Positions 50,337-59,573 of a DNA stretch of 64,000 nt are shown here, in pieces. Position 1 is the stretch's first letter, and each line of letters starts with the position of its first letter. A program made the translations under genes and the position numbers. Source of the DNA: Lewinella cohaerens DSM 23179 (GTDB lineage Bacteria; Bacteroidota; Bacteroidia; Chitinophagales; Saprospiraceae); the NCBI RefSeq assembly GCF_000379805.1, contig NZ_KB903598.1, positions 176,859 to 240,858 on the forward strand, given 5' to 3'. The notes below the pieces were generated by a model. That model saw only the letters and a list, made by a program, of their open reading frames with translations, made no database searches and had not been told where the DNA came from.

Positions 50337-52448
50337 ATGAACCTACTTAAAAATTCATGTCTGGTATTATTCCTGTTGGCGGCTACAAGCCCGTCATTTA
50401 CCCAGTCCATTTTGGACGAGGATACTTTTGATACCGACTTAAACGGCTGGACCAGCAGTACCGGTTGGGAATGGTCGGCTGATGGCCGTGCCAATAGCGC
50501 CAATAACTTTTGGGATGGCCGCCCGCCTATAGACGCGGTTTCCGGGCCAGGAGCACTTGCTTATAGGGCGGCAGAAGGAGACATCGGCCGCGTGACTTCT
50601 CGCTCTTATGATTTTTCGGGCAATGCCACTGTTTTTCTTCGTTTTACACAGTATTACCGACGTTGGCAGGGGGCTACCCGATTAAATATTCTTGTTGATG
50701 GGATGATCCTGGAGACCATTACTTTGAATACAAATGTGGGTATTAATATTGAAACTTCACACCGCGATGTGCAAATTTTTGATATCAGCATGGCGGCAGG
50801 AAATAATGAAAATGTACAACTCGAATTTGTTTTCGAAGGCACCAATTATTTTTGGTTAATCGATGATGTACAGTTTTTCGATGATTATCCATACCCACAA
50901 ACTCGGCCTTCCTTTTTCGGCGACAGCCTCGCTAATTTTGGTACACCTTACGATAATTATCAGGTAGATAGCGTAGGCTGGGCGTATGTACCCAAGCAGC
51001 TGGTGGTACAGTTTGCAGCAGGTGTGACGGAACCAGAGAAACAACTTATTCGCGATACGGTAGGCGCGGTGAAAATATCCACCTGTGTTTGTGATCGCCT
51101 CGAGCTATGGGAGCTCACGGATGATCCCCTTAATTTTGGAGATAACCAAGGCCCCGAGGGTGGGTCGATAGGTATTCTTTCTAATAAAAAGGGAACAGGA
51201 AGTACGGCAAAAGTAGATGGTGTAGATTACAATTATTATAATGGTACGCAGCTTCAAGATCGCATAGATACGCCAATTCAGCCCCTCACTCCAGCAGAGT
51301 TATTACCTTTCGCTGTCAGCCCCGTAGATGCTTTGCGTATCGCAATTTTGGATACCGGATTGGACATAACCCATGAGGAAGTAAGCCAGTTTATTTACCG
51401 TATTCCGGATGTTAATAATGAAGAATGCCTCGTCAATGATCCTATCGGATGGAATTTTGTCGATAGCCTCAATAATGTTTTTGATGACAACAGCCATGGT
51501 ACCCACGTAGCGGGGATTGTGGCGAGAACGCTGCGTACGCTCAATCACGATGAAGACAATTGCAGTTATCAAATTCTACCCTACAAAACCCATGATGAAC
51601 ATGGGGTGGCTACCCTCTTCAACGTAACTTGTGCAACCTATCAGGCCATTCAGGATAGTGCTCGAATCATCAATGATAGTTGGGGCTTTTATGGGGACCC
51701 CAGCGAGATTTTACAAAATGCACTTGATAGTGTTGAGCTGGCGGGGGCTTACGTCGTCTCGGCGGCGGGCAATGAAGGCCTGCGACTGGATACGCTCTTA
51801 CAGTATCCTGCTTGTTATGACAATAGTAATATGATTAGTGTAGCCGCAGAAGGGGTTGATCCTAATGGCATAATAGCCTTGGCCGATTTCTCCAATGTTA
51901 GTAATACCTTAGTGGATATTGCTGCGCCAGGGGTGAGTATTAATTCTTCCGTACCCAGGGCAACACCACAATCTACCCAGAACAATGAATTTGATGATAA
52001 ATCAGGGACTTCTATGGCAGCTCCGGCGGTTAGTGCCGCCTTGGCCGTTGCGTATTGCGCCGGTCCGTTGGGTGCGAAGGATCGTCTGCTGGATTGTGCT
52101 GAACAGTTTGAGCCGTATTTTCCGGATATTATCCAAGCCCGCCGCTTAGACCTCAATAGGTTTTGTATCACTCCAGTAGATACTGCTCCAGGAGGTCAAT
52201 CGCCTCAATTTACGCTTTATCCCAATCCTGCGAATGATCGCATCCAAGTGCGTGCGGAGGCCGAAGGTAGTTTCACTCAGTTGAAGATAGTGGACATGAG
52301 AGGGGTAACCATGCTGGAATACCAGCAGTCTTCTTGGTCTGTAGGACAAGTGACCGACCTGGATTTGAATACACTTCCTGCTGGTAGCTATTTTCTGCAA
52401 ATCCAGCAAGAGGATGCTTATTGGGTCACTAAGTTTATCAAAATTTAA
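50337..52448 (+). CDS. Secreted S8 (subtilisin-like) serine peptidase with T9SS domain
   Basis: 703 residues from the ATG at 50337. A signal peptide and a lectin-like/ConA-type beta domain occupy about 20-180. The peptidase domain has the catalytic triad in order: Asp in AILDTGLD near 337, His in NSHGTHVAGIVA near 385 and Ser in SGTSMAAPAVSAALA near 557. A T9SS sorting domain ends the protein (TLYPNPANDRIQVRAE ... VTKFIKI). It is therefore a cell-surface or extracellular protease. It follows the anti-sigma-like gene by 40 bases and precedes the CHAT gene by 19 bases. Confidence 0.93.
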   Translation: MNLLKNSCLVLFLLAATSPSFTQSILDEDTFDTDLNGWTSSTGWEWSADGRANSANNFWDGRPPIDAVSGPGALAYRAAEGDIGRVTSRSYDFSGNATVFLRFTQYYRRWQGATRLNILVDGMILETITLNTNVGINIETSHRDVQIFDISMAAGNNENVQLEFVFEGTNYFWLIDDVQFFDDYPYPQTRPSFFGDSLANFGTPYDNYQVDSVGWAYVPKQLVVQFAAGVTEPEKQLIRDTVGAVKISTCVCDRLELWELTDDPLNFGDNQGPEGGSIGILSNKKGTGSTAKVDGVDYNYYNGTQLQDRIDTPIQPLTPAELLPFAVSPVDALRIAILDTGLDITHEEVSQFIYRIPDVNNEECLVNDPIGWNFVDSLNNVFDDNSHGTHVAGIVARTLRTLNHDEDNCSYQILPYKTHDEHGVATLFNVTCATYQAIQDSARIINDSWGFYGDPSEILQNALDSVELAGAYVVSAAGNEGLRLDTLLQYPACYDNSNMISVAAEGVDPNGIIALADFSNVSNTLVDIAAPGVSINSSVPRATPQSTQNNEFDDKSGTSMAAPAVSAALAVAYCAGPLGAKDRLLDCAEQFEPYFPDIIQARRLDLNRFCITPVDTAPGGQSPQFTLYPNPANDRIQVRAEAEGSFTQLKIVDMRGVTMLEYQQSSWSVGQVTDLDLNTLPAGSYFLQIQQEDAYWVTKFIKI

Positions 52449-52467
52449 TTATAGTCTCTGTCAATCT

Positions 52468-55221
52468 ATGGTATTAAAGTGTTCATTGGTACTTAAAAGC
52501 ATATTTCCTTTACTCTTATTTGCTGTGCAGATAAGTCTGTCGGCACAATCGGGCCCTTGTTCTTTTTCCAAAAGCATCAGTGCCGTTATCGAGGAAGGTG
52601 ATATGGAGGAATTGAATCAAACCCAAAGGAATTTGGCTAAATGTGGCCAATGGCCGGATTCCTTGGCCTTGGTTTTGCACCGATTGGGGACCGCTTATTA
52701 CAGCATGGAGCAATTGGATTCTGCCATTGTTTTCACGCAGGCTGCCCAACGACAATGGGAACTTGTAAACTTGAACACTTATACCCTGGCACAGGGTAAG
52801 TCGAATTTTAACCTTGGTTATTTTTTGAAAGAGCGGGGAAGTTATTTGCAAGCAAAGCCTTATTTGCGAAAAGCAGTAGACGTCTATGAGCAATTGGAGC
52901 TCAAGGGGCGTTTGCAGGTCAGTTATCGGCAATTGGGGCAGGTTTGGCAAAACGAAGGGGCCTTTACGGAAGCCGCAGCTTATTTTCGCTTGGCCCGCGA
53001 TGTCGCAGAGGAAGAGAATGACCAGTCTAGCCTGGCAAAAACATACCTTGATCTGGGGCAGTTACTCTGGGAAAAAGGAGAGGGGATACAGGCGCTGGAT
53101 ACCTTGCAACGCGCACTTACGCTTTTCGAAACGCAAGAGGAAGAGGAAGATTTTTTCGCTTGTCAGAACCAGATAGCGCTGGTTTATGATCAATTAGGAA
53201 ATAAGAAAGACGCCATTCGTTATTACCAGCAAGCACTGGCTGGGTATGAAGATTGGGACAATTGCGTTCGAGCCGCCTTGGTGGCAAATAATTTAGGGGT
53301 AGCTTACCTGGAGACCAAACTTTTCCAAGAGGCAGAGAAGGTGTTAAATAGAGGTTTGGAACTGGCGGGAATCTGTGAATCACCTGAAATCATTGCGCAA
53401 AGTCACGATAATATCGGAGAGCTTTACCTAAGTATGGACCAACCTGAGGCAGCTTTAATGGCTTACCTGAAAGCAGTTGAAACCATTTTACCTGCTCGGC
53501 AAGGTTCAACGATTCATCAACTTATCCAATACTCTCCACACAAGCTTGATTTACTAACCTATTTTACCGATATAGCTTTAGCATATAAAGCCCTTTACCA
53601 GAAAAAGGCAGACACCAACCAGCTCCGTCAGGCATTGCTTATTTACCAAACGGGCGATTATCTGATCGACCAAATTCGGCAAGGACATTATGATCAGGCG
53701 ACCCAATTGTTCTGGCGACAGAAAGTGTTGCCATTTTACGAAGCGGCCATCGAATGCACTTACTTATTGGAAGATGGCGATCAGGCTTTCCATTTCTTTG
53801 AAAAAAGTCAATCGGTTTTACTCCTAGAGGCCGTCCAGGGGGCACAATTACTAAGTCGTATCTCTGATAGCTTGCGCATTGTCGAGCAGCAATTAAAAAA
53901 TGAATTGCGAGAAGCAGAGTTTGCTTTGCAGACAGTGGAAGAAGGAGGCCAAAAACAAGTAGAAGCTATCTTCTTAAGCGCGCAAGAGCAATTGCGTGCG
54001 TTCTACGAACATCTGGCGGCCACCTATCCTCAGTTTGGCACCAGTAAAGAAAACCACCAATTGGTTGGTAAAGCACAATTTCAAGAGCAATTTTTGTCGA
54101 CTACTGACGGTGGGCTTTTACATTACTTTTGGGGAACTCGCAACGTTTACTCCCTGAGTGTTATCAGCGGAGCGACCCATATTGTAGATATGGGCCCACA
54201 AGAGGAACTGGCCCAAATACTAACCAACTACCTTGCTTTTTTTCAATCCAATCAAGAAATAGAACAAGCTCCTGAGGCGTTTCTTCGTCAGAGTTATGAG
54301 TTGTATACCTTGTTGATAGCGCCGCTTTTCTCGAATCTTCCCAGCCAGCTTATTATCATTCCTGCTGGCCCGCTGGCCTATTTACCTTTTGAAACACTGA
54401 TCGCCAGCAAAGCGAGTAATGCCCAATTGGCTACCGCCGATTACTTACTACGTACTTCAAGGCTGCTGTATGCTTATTCGGCAACCTTATATGCCCGCTC
54501 CAGGGTGGAGCGCTTAGGGGCAGACGGGACTTTATTGGCATTAGCTCCTTTTGCCGGACAGGGTAGAGGCGATTATGCGCAGTTGGCCTATAGCGGAGAG
54601 GAGCTGGCCACCATTGATGAATACTTTCCAGCAGAACTGTTGAGGGATGGAGCAGCTACTAGGCAAGCATTTCTTTCCCAGCAGGCAGAAAATCAAATTT
54701 TGCACCTTTCAACACATGCTTTTGGCTATTCGTCCCAGCAGGCGCCACACATTGTTTTTTACGATAGCATATTGACCCTTTCTGATATTTACAAGCTGTC
54801 TATCCCCGCGGAAATGGTCGTTTTAAGTGCTTGTCAAACCCAAACGGGGCAGCTGGCCAGCGGGGAAGGTGTATTGGGGCTGGGGCGAGCGTTTATCTAC
54901 GCAGGTACCGGCAGTGTGGTTGCCAGCTTATGGAATTTGAATGACCGCTTTACCAGTCAATTAATGGGCGACTTTTATGAAGAATTAGCAGCCAATCAAC
55001 CCAAAGCGGAGGCACTGCGACGGGCAAAGCTTTCTTTTTTAGATAACCCTGATATTCCCTCTTTTCAAAAATCTCCTTATTACTGGGCAGGATTAACTTA
55101 TTATGGCGATCATCATCCCTTGATCTCATCGGGTAAGGGGTGGTGGAAATATACCTGGCTGGCGCTTGTAGGGCTAGTATTGCTAGGAGGTTTCTACACT
55201 TGGAACAGAACACGTTCTTAG
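52468..55221 (+). CDS. CHAT domain protein with TPR repeats
   Basis: 917 residues from the ATG at 52468. A signal peptide (about 1-27) is followed by six or more TPR repeats (residues about 60-350; repeated ALAYYQQAL/GNKKDAIRYYQQALAGYE patterns). A long helical linker leads to a C-terminal CHAT (caspase HetF associated with TPR) domain with the catalytic dyad His in HLSTHA near 745 and Cys in VLSACQTQ near 789. A last transmembrane helix lies at about 890-910. The topology puts the caspase-like domain in the periplasm or on the surface. It forms a tight cluster with the subtilase and ECF genes. Confidence 0.92.
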   Translation: MVLKCSLVLKSIFPLLLFAVQISLSAQSGPCSFSKSISAVIEEGDMEELNQTQRNLAKCGQWPDSLALVLHRLGTAYYSMEQLDSAIVFTQAAQRQWELVNLNTYTLAQGKSNFNLGYFLKERGSYLQAKPYLRKAVDVYEQLELKGRLQVSYRQLGQVWQNEGAFTEAAAYFRLARDVAEEENDQSSLAKTYLDLGQLLWEKGEGIQALDTLQRALTLFETQEEEEDFFACQNQIALVYDQLGNKKDAIRYYQQALAGYEDWDNCVRAALVANNLGVAYLETKLFQEAEKVLNRGLELAGICESPEIIAQSHDNIGELYLSMDQPEAALMAYLKAVETILPARQGSTIHQLIQYSPHKLDLLTYFTDIALAYKALYQKKADTNQLRQALLIYQTGDYLIDQIRQGHYDQATQLFWRQKVLPFYEAAIECTYLLEDGDQAFHFFEKSQSVLLLEAVQGAQLLSRISDSLRIVEQQLKNELREAEFALQTVEEGGQKQVEAIFLSAQEQLRAFYEHLAATYPQFGTSKENHQLVGKAQFQEQFLSTTDGGLLHYFWGTRNVYSLSVISGATHIVDMGPQEELAQILTNYLAFFQSNQEIEQAPEAFLRQSYELYTLLIAPLFSNLPSQLIIIPAGPLAYLPFETLIASKASNAQLATADYLLRTSRLLYAYSATLYARSRVERLGADGTLLALAPFAGQGRGDYAQLAYSGEELATIDEYFPAELLRDGAATRQAFLSQQAENQILHLSTHAFGYSSQQAPHIVFYDSILTLSDIYKLSIPAEMVVLSACQTQTGQLASGEGVLGLGRAFIYAGTGSVVASLWNLNDRFTSQLMGDFYEELAANQPKAEALRRAKLSFLDNPDIPSFQKSPYYWAGLTYYGDHHPLISSGKGWWKYTWLALVGLVLLGGFYTWNRTRS

Positions 55222-55311
55222 ATTGATTCTAAATTAATGTCAATACAACTGTTGTGTGGATATTAACGCTTAATTTGGATTTTATTACAAACTAACAATC
55301 AACCAGTAAAG

Positions 55312-55551
55312 ATGGATCAACCAAAAATTGCCGCCAAGGCACCTGTACGCGTAGAATTAGAAGCTGGAAAAAATTACGCTTGGTGCGCTTGTGGAGAATC
55401 TTCTAATCAGCCCTTCTGCGACGGTTCTCATAAAGGGTCGGCTTTTTCTCCTAAAGTTTTTCAGGTAGAAGAAACAAAAACTTACGGGATGTGTCAATGT
55501 AAACACACCCAGAGACCTGGTTTTTGTGATGGAAGCCACAAGGCGCTTTAA
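55312..55551 (+). CDS. CDGSH iron-sulfur domain protein
   Basis: 79 residues containing two tandem CDGSH-type motifs: YAWCACGESSNQPFCDGSHK at about 22-41 and YGMCQCKHTQRPGFCDGSHK at about 58-77. Each is the C-x-C-..-C-D-G-S-H signature that binds a [2Fe-2S] cluster with three Cys and one His. Such short double-CDGSH proteins are common in bacteria and are thought to be electron-transfer or redox-sensing proteins. The stop overlaps the convergent response regulator gene by four bases. Confidence 0.92.
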   Translation: MDQPKIAAKAPVRVELEAGKNYAWCACGESSNQPFCDGSHKGSAFSPKVFQVEETKTYGMCQCKHTQRPGFCDGSHKAL

Positions 55552-56201
55552 ACCAACTGGTTTTTAAGCGCGTAAATCACCAAACCGGCAGTATTTCGTA
55601 CTCCGGTTTTGTCGAGCAAATTCTGCCGATGTCCTTCAACTGTTCTTTTGCTAATGAATAATTGCTGTGCGATTTCGCTGGTAGTGTGTTCCCGGCAGAT
55701 CAGTTGAAGGATTTCTTTTTCCCTTGGGGTAAGCGTGAATAATGCTTCTTTATTCTGATCTACAGCTTGTGTATCCTTCTTTTTAATATTACTAAGTAAG
55801 GCTTTAGCTACATAGTCATTAAGGTAATACTCTTGGGTCATTACCTTTTGAATGGCCTCACGCAGGATAGCGGGTTCTTCATTTTTGAGCAAATAACCAT
55901 TGGCACCCAGAGAGAGCACATGGTGGATGAAATGTTCGTCATCGTGCATGGTCAACAAGATGATTTTTACATCCGGCGCAATAGTTTTAAGCTTTTCAGC
56001 TACTTCTATTCCATCCATTTCCGGCATTTTGAGATCCAGGAGTACGACATCTGGCACCTGAGTGACTACGGCAGCCAAAAAGTCAGTGCCGTTATTAGCC
56101 TCAATAACAATATCAATTTCCGGGTATCCTTCAAGGATTAGGCGTAAGCCTTTTAAAAATAGAGTTTGATCATCAACTAAGGCAACTTTAATGGGTGACA
56201 T
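55548..56201 (-). CDS. NarL/FixJ-type response regulator
   Basis: 217 residues from the ATG at 56201; a start at 56225 would add 8 residues. The receiver domain shows the acidic pocket VALVDDQ (Asp10/Asp11), the phospho-acceptor DVVLLDLKMP (Asp56) and LLTMHDDEHF. The C-terminal LuxR-type HTH is clear (LTPREKEILQLICREHTTSEIAQQLFISKRTVEGHRQNLLDKTG). It is the partner of the histidine kinase encoded upstream with a 14-base overlap. The target genes are unknown. Confidence 0.95.
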   Translation of the reverse strand: MSPIKVALVDDQTLFLKGLRLILEGYPEIDIVIEANNGTDFLAAVVTQVPDVVLLDLKMPEMDGIEVAEKLKTIAPDVKIILLTMHDDEHFIHHVLSLGANGYLLKNEEPAILREAIQKVMTQEYYLNDYVAKALLSNIKKKDTQAVDQNKEALFTLTPREKEILQLICREHTTSEIAQQLFISKRTVEGHRQNLLDKTGVRNTAGLVIYALKNQLV

Positions 56202-57006
56202 GAAGTATGGATTTTGGAATAACAAGTAAAAGATTCATCCCTTCTCCAGGACTGGAATCAAGATGGAGTTGAGCTTCCATGAGTTGCGCGCGGCTTTCTA
56301 TATTTATCAGGCCAAAACTTTTGCCTGAGCCAGGTTTAGGTGCATTCAAATCAAAGCCCTGGCCGTTGTCGTGATAAAGAAAGTGTAGATGATCGGGCAG
56401 AAAGCGTAGGCTCAGGTCAATACTAGTGGCTTTCGCATGTTTAAGCGTGTTGTTTACCAATTCTTGTGCCACTCGGAAGAGGGAGCTTTCTACTTCCTCT
56501 GGTAAGCGAATGACCTCACCTTGGCATTCAAAATCAACGGTATGACTTTGTAGTTTTCTTACTCGTTGGCAGAGGTCTTCAATAGCTGCAACCAGTCCGT
56601 AGCGTTGCAGGCTGGCGGGGGAAAGATTGCTACTCAGTTCGCGCATAGTACGCATGCTTTCGTCAAGAATATTACCCGCCTCGGTAATTAGAGGCTTCGA
56701 TTCCTGTATAGAATCTGATGTTTCAATTTTCTTTAGGTACAGCTTGCCTGCCGAAATAAGGCTGCCGATGCCATCGTGAAGTTCGGAGGCCAGTTTGCGC
56801 CGTTCTTCTTCCTGTGCGGAAACTACAGCTTGCATCAATCGTTTTTGCTGGCTAGTTTCAATATCGCGAATTTGTTTTTGCTGCAAAAGCAGTCGTTTCT
56901 GGTACACAATAAAGAATACCACAATGGCAATTGCCAACGATAGCATCGCAATGATGATGAAAAGCAACAGTGGAAAAGAAAGACCTACTTCGTTGGTTGT
57001 ACCCAT
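56188..57006 (-). CDS. Sensor histidine kinase (HisKA_3 type)
   Basis: 272 residues. An N-terminal transmembrane helix (about 10-35) is followed by a coiled-coil linker. The HisKA_3 phosphorylation box is SELHDGIGSLIS with His77. The HATPase domain shows the N box VAQELVNNTLKHA, G1 DNGQGFD and G2 GLINIESRA. There is no sensing domain apart from the membrane helix, so the overlapping upstream membrane protein gene may supply it. It overlaps the response regulator by 14 bases. Confidence 0.95.
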   Translation of the reverse strand: MGTTNEVGLSFPLLLFIIIAMLSLAIAIVVFFIVYQKRLLLQQKQIRDIETSQQKRLMQAVVSAQEEERRKLASELHDGIGSLISAGKLYLKKIETSDSIQESKPLITEAGNILDESMRTMRELSSNLSPASLQRYGLVAAIEDLCQRVRKLQSHTVDFECQGEVIRLPEEVESSLFRVAQELVNNTLKHAKATSIDLSLRFLPDHLHFLYHDNGQGFDLNAPKPGSGKSFGLINIESRAQLMEAQLHLDSSPGEGMNLLLVIPKSILHVTH

Positions 57007-57632
57007 AATGCAATCATAAAGAACAAGTTGTTAAAGGTATTGAATATTCCGTGGACCCCCCACATAGAAAAAGACATGGCCTTGTTGGGTAATATATAGT
57101 TACTTATAATGAAAAGGATTAGGCTGCCAGAAAAATAAATTAAACTACCGGTCGCAACCCAAAAAAGGGGATCTGTTTCGAGATTTTCCAGATCAAGCTT
57201 ACGCAGCCGTTGGTAAAAATAGCACAGACAAAAGATAATAATGAGGATGGCACCAAAGGATCGGGCGTGTGCATTGAAATTATAAATACCGTCAATCCAG
57301 ATTGCACAGATAATGGCGAACGACCAAAAGGCAATCAATATCCCCAAAAAGAACCTTTTTGAAAAAGGAGGAATAAGCCGTTTGGCAAAAATGAACCAAA
57401 GTAAGGTAAACTGAACCGCTGAAAAAACATGAAGCAACGGAAGGTTTCTTAAGTGGAGTACGCGACCCAATAATACAGCCGCTAACTCCACTAAGATGGA
57501 AAAAATAACCAAGGCAAGAACGTATCGCTGGATAATTTGCAAACGCTTTATCCTCATTAAGCCTACAATCAATGGCAATGCCACTGAATAAGTTGAGGTA
57601 GAAATAAAAAACCTTGCGACACTTTCTTCCAT
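56985..57632 (-). CDS. Six-helix membrane protein encoded upstream of the histidine kinase
   Basis: 215 residues with about six hydrophobic segments (residues 12-30, 36-58, 65-85, 95-115, 127-143, 165-185). No domain name is certain, but a multi-helix protein translationally coupled to a LuxR-type kinase is a frequent arrangement in Bacteroidota. Its stop overlaps the kinase start by 22 bases, so it is likely the sensory partner of the kinase. Confidence 0.72.
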   Translation of the reverse strand: MEESVARFFISTSTYSVALPLIVGLMRIKRLQIIQRYVLALVIFSILVELAAVLLGRVLHLRNLPLLHVFSAVQFTLLWFIFAKRLIPPFSKRFFLGILIAFWSFAIICAIWIDGIYNFNAHARSFGAILIIIFCLCYFYQRLRKLDLENLETDPLFWVATGSLIYFSGSLILFIISNYILPNKAMSFSMWGVHGIFNTFNNLFFMIALWVQPTK

Positions 57633-57659
57633 GATTTCAGAGGTGCGTTTTTAAAGGAA

Positions 57660-58376
57660 TCATTGGCTACAAACTGGCGGGCAAGGAGACGAAAAGTCAA
57701 AAAATGTACTCTTACGGCTCCCATTAACCAGGGACTTCGGTGCTGGAGAGTCTATCGGACGAATCTCAATGACTGGCCGAAAACCAAAAGGATGGCCACT
57801 TACCGGAATACTATTACCCAAGTAGAGACAAATATGCATGTCTCCTCCAAGTAGCCCTTCTTCTAATTGAGTGATAATGGATGTTGTTTCCTCTTCTTGG
57901 AATGTATAGTACTTTACACGCTGCACTAAGTTCTTGGAATCAGCACCTTCAAATGCATCACCAATCTTACTGAATGGTGTTTCCATCCAAGCGCGGGCAA
58001 AGAGAATAGCACCGTCGGGTGGAATTTCGTTTGTGCCGCTATTAGGGCCGTAGGCATCCTTTTCCAAAAATGGTGGATTGGGATCCCAGGCAAATTCCAA
58101 GGTAGCGGTACTGCCTGATGCATCTAACCCCTCTAGGTAAAACTGAATTGCTGGGGTAGACGGGATTTCGCTGAAATCGTAAGTCGTATCAACTCCCAAG
58201 CGAATACGAAGACGAGTAGGGTTGGAGCTAAGCAGTGTAGCAAGTTTAGTCTGATCAGTAATCCTAAAACCAGCAACCCTTGCCGTTTGGGAGTCGTTTG
58301 CATCAAAGGCATAAAACAAAGTTGGTAGATTTTTAGGTAAGCAAGTTTGCCATGCTGCATAAGAAAGGCTAGACAT
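57660..58376 (-). CDS. Unrecognised cytoplasmic protein at the head of the two-component unit
   Basis: 238 residues without signal peptide or transmembrane segment. Features are a Pro/Ser-rich C-terminus with a CPPVC motif, LRIRLGVDTTYDFSEIPSTPAIQFYLEG, and a middle FARAWMETPFSKIGDAF. I do not recognise a family. It ends 27 bases before the membrane protein start, so it may be first in the operon of four genes (57660, membrane protein, kinase, regulator). Confidence 0.6.
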   Translation of the reverse strand: MSSLSYAAWQTCLPKNLPTLFYAFDANDSQTARVAGFRITDQTKLATLLSSNPTRLRIRLGVDTTYDFSEIPSTPAIQFYLEGLDASGSTATLEFAWDPNPPFLEKDAYGPNSGTNEIPPDGAILFARAWMETPFSKIGDAFEGADSKNLVQRVKYYTFQEEETTSIITQLEEGLLGGDMHICLYLGNSIPVSGHPFGFRPVIEIRPIDSPAPKSLVNGSRKSTFFDFSSPCPPVCSQ

Positions 58377-58470
58377 AGTAATATTGAATTATGGGTAAAG
58401 AATTTCAGAAGCTTAATTTAGCATAAAGCCCTCGCTTTTATAGTGCTAAATGAGAAAATAATTGAAACCA

Positions 58471-58506
58471 CGTATAAATACCTGGATGGTAATCCGTATT
58501 TCTACG
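58471..58506. repeat. Inverted pair CGTAnAAATAC / GTATTTnTACG
   Basis: CGTATAAATAC (58471-58481) and GTATTTCTACG (58496-58506) form an imperfect inverted repeat (10 of 11 pairs) with a 14-base centre. It is a candidate operator or short hairpin upstream of the two-component unit. Confidence 0.4.
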
Positions 58507-58711
58507 CTGCTTGATGCAGGTAGCTACACCCGTTTTATAAAACAAGCCTTTCTACGCTGTTATTACCGCTGTACTTGCCCCTATCTTTGAGGTATCAGAA
58601 CAAACACTTACAACGCTAAAAGCACTTACAACCCATATAAACCCATACAAGCGATAAACACACCGAAGTATCGTGCTTAAAATATTTTAGGGGAGAAGCT
58701 TAAGGATTCTA

Positions 58712-58836
58712 AGGAACAGCACGAAAATAAAATGAGATTCTGTTTTTCATAATAGTTGAATAAACGATTCATTTAAAGAGTTTTAACTATTTGAAAAACC
58801 TGAAAAGAATGGCATTTTTTTTCTGCGCAATACTAA
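58712..58836. repeat. Dispersed hairpin element, copy 2
   Basis: 125 bases starting AGGAACAGCACGAAAATAAA and ending GCGCAATACTAA, homologous to 26494-26619. The arms pair as GTTTTTCA with TGAAAAAC and ATGAGATTCT with AGAATGGCAT-like sequence. Relative to copy 1, changed bases in one arm are matched by changes in the other at about four positions, so pairing is preserved. Confidence 0.75.
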
Positions 58837-58863
58837 GGAATACAAGAGCATCTTTAAATACAG

Positions 58864-58892
58864 GCTCTGTCGGAAACGGCAGGGCTTTTTTA
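58864..58892 (+). terminator. Rho-independent terminator without an upstream gene
   Basis: GCTCTGTCG pairs with CGGCAGGGC (G-U allowed) around a GAAA tetraloop and is followed by six T. No gene precedes it on the plus strand, so it may end a small RNA or be a relic. Confidence 0.6.
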
Positions 58893-58971
58893 TGTTGAAA
58901 CACTTTATTTTTGCAATGTTTTTCTCCTAAACGAGCTAATTCAAAGCAATAAGTCATCATTAGAGAGCATT

Positions 58972-59005
58972 TTGAGCAAAATACCCAGCGGGCTTCCTAC
59001 CTTTG
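58972..59005 (+). promoter_or_regulatory. TTG-N23-TACCTTTG promoter of the thioredoxin-like gene
   Basis: TTG at 58972-58974 and TACCTTTG at 58998-59005 with 23 bases between fit the Bacteroidota housekeeping promoter. The ATG is 17 bases downstream at 59022, giving a very short leader. Confidence 0.55.
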
Positions 59006-59021
59006 TAGAAAACTAATAGCT

Positions 59022-59573
59022 ATGCGTTATTTTCCTCTATTGGGCTTGATTTTGGCCGCGAGCTGCCTATTTTTCTGGAACGCTACTTCAGCAGATCAAC
59101 CTTCTACCTCTGACGATACCACCATCGAATGGCTAAGTTGGGAAGAGGCGATTTCCCGTATGGAAACTCAGCCTAAGAAGATTTTTGTTGATGTCTATAC
59201 CGATTGGTGTGGCTGGTGCAAGCGCATGGATGCCAGTACCTTTATCGACCCAGCTGTTGTAAAGCAGATGAACGAGCATTTCTACGCCGTAAAACTGGAT
59301 GCGGAACAAAAGGAAGAAATTCTCTATGATAACCACACCTTTGTTTACCGTACCGATGTAGGCAGGAGGGGTGTGCATGAGTTGGCAATGGCTTTGCTTG
59401 ATAATCGCATGAGCTATCCTTCTTTCGTTTATTTGGACGAAAATAGAAATCGCATTACGATCTCACCAGGATATAAGGATGCTACTGTAATGGGTACCGA
59501 GCTACAATTCATTGGCGCGGATCATTTTAAAACTCAAACGTTGGAAGCATTTAAGGCTACGCAGGGTAAATAA
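59022..59573 (+). CDS. Secreted thioredoxin family protein
   Basis: 183 residues with a signal peptide (about 1-22; a Cys near residue 15 does not sit in a clear lipobox). The thioredoxin fold has active site WCGWCKRMD at about 65-73 and the downstream block of DUF255/thioredoxin_7 type proteins (FIDPAVVKQMNEHFYAVKLDAEQ). The cis-Pro loop reads MSYPSFVYLDENRN. It is likely a periplasmic disulfide reductase or isomerase. Its own promoter is at 58972-59005. Confidence 0.88.
   Translation: MRYFPLLGLILAASCLFFWNATSADQPSTSDDTTIEWLSWEEAISRMETQPKKIFVDVYTDWCGWCKRMDASTFIDPAVVKQMNEHFYAVKLDAEQKEEILYDNHTFVYRTDVGRRGVHELAMALLDNRMSYPSFVYLDENRNRITISPGYKDATVMGTELQFIGADHFKTQTLEAFKATQGK

Larger units (their letters stand above)
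58377..59021. other. Gene-free interval with repeats and a lone terminator
   Basis: 645 bases between divergent genes. It holds an inverted pair at 58471-58506, a second copy of the hairpin element (58712-58836), a terminator-like hairpin at 58864-58892 without a gene before it, and a TTG/TAnnTTTG promoter at 58972-59005. No coding sequence is convincing. The lone terminator leaves room for a small RNA. Confidence 0.6.
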
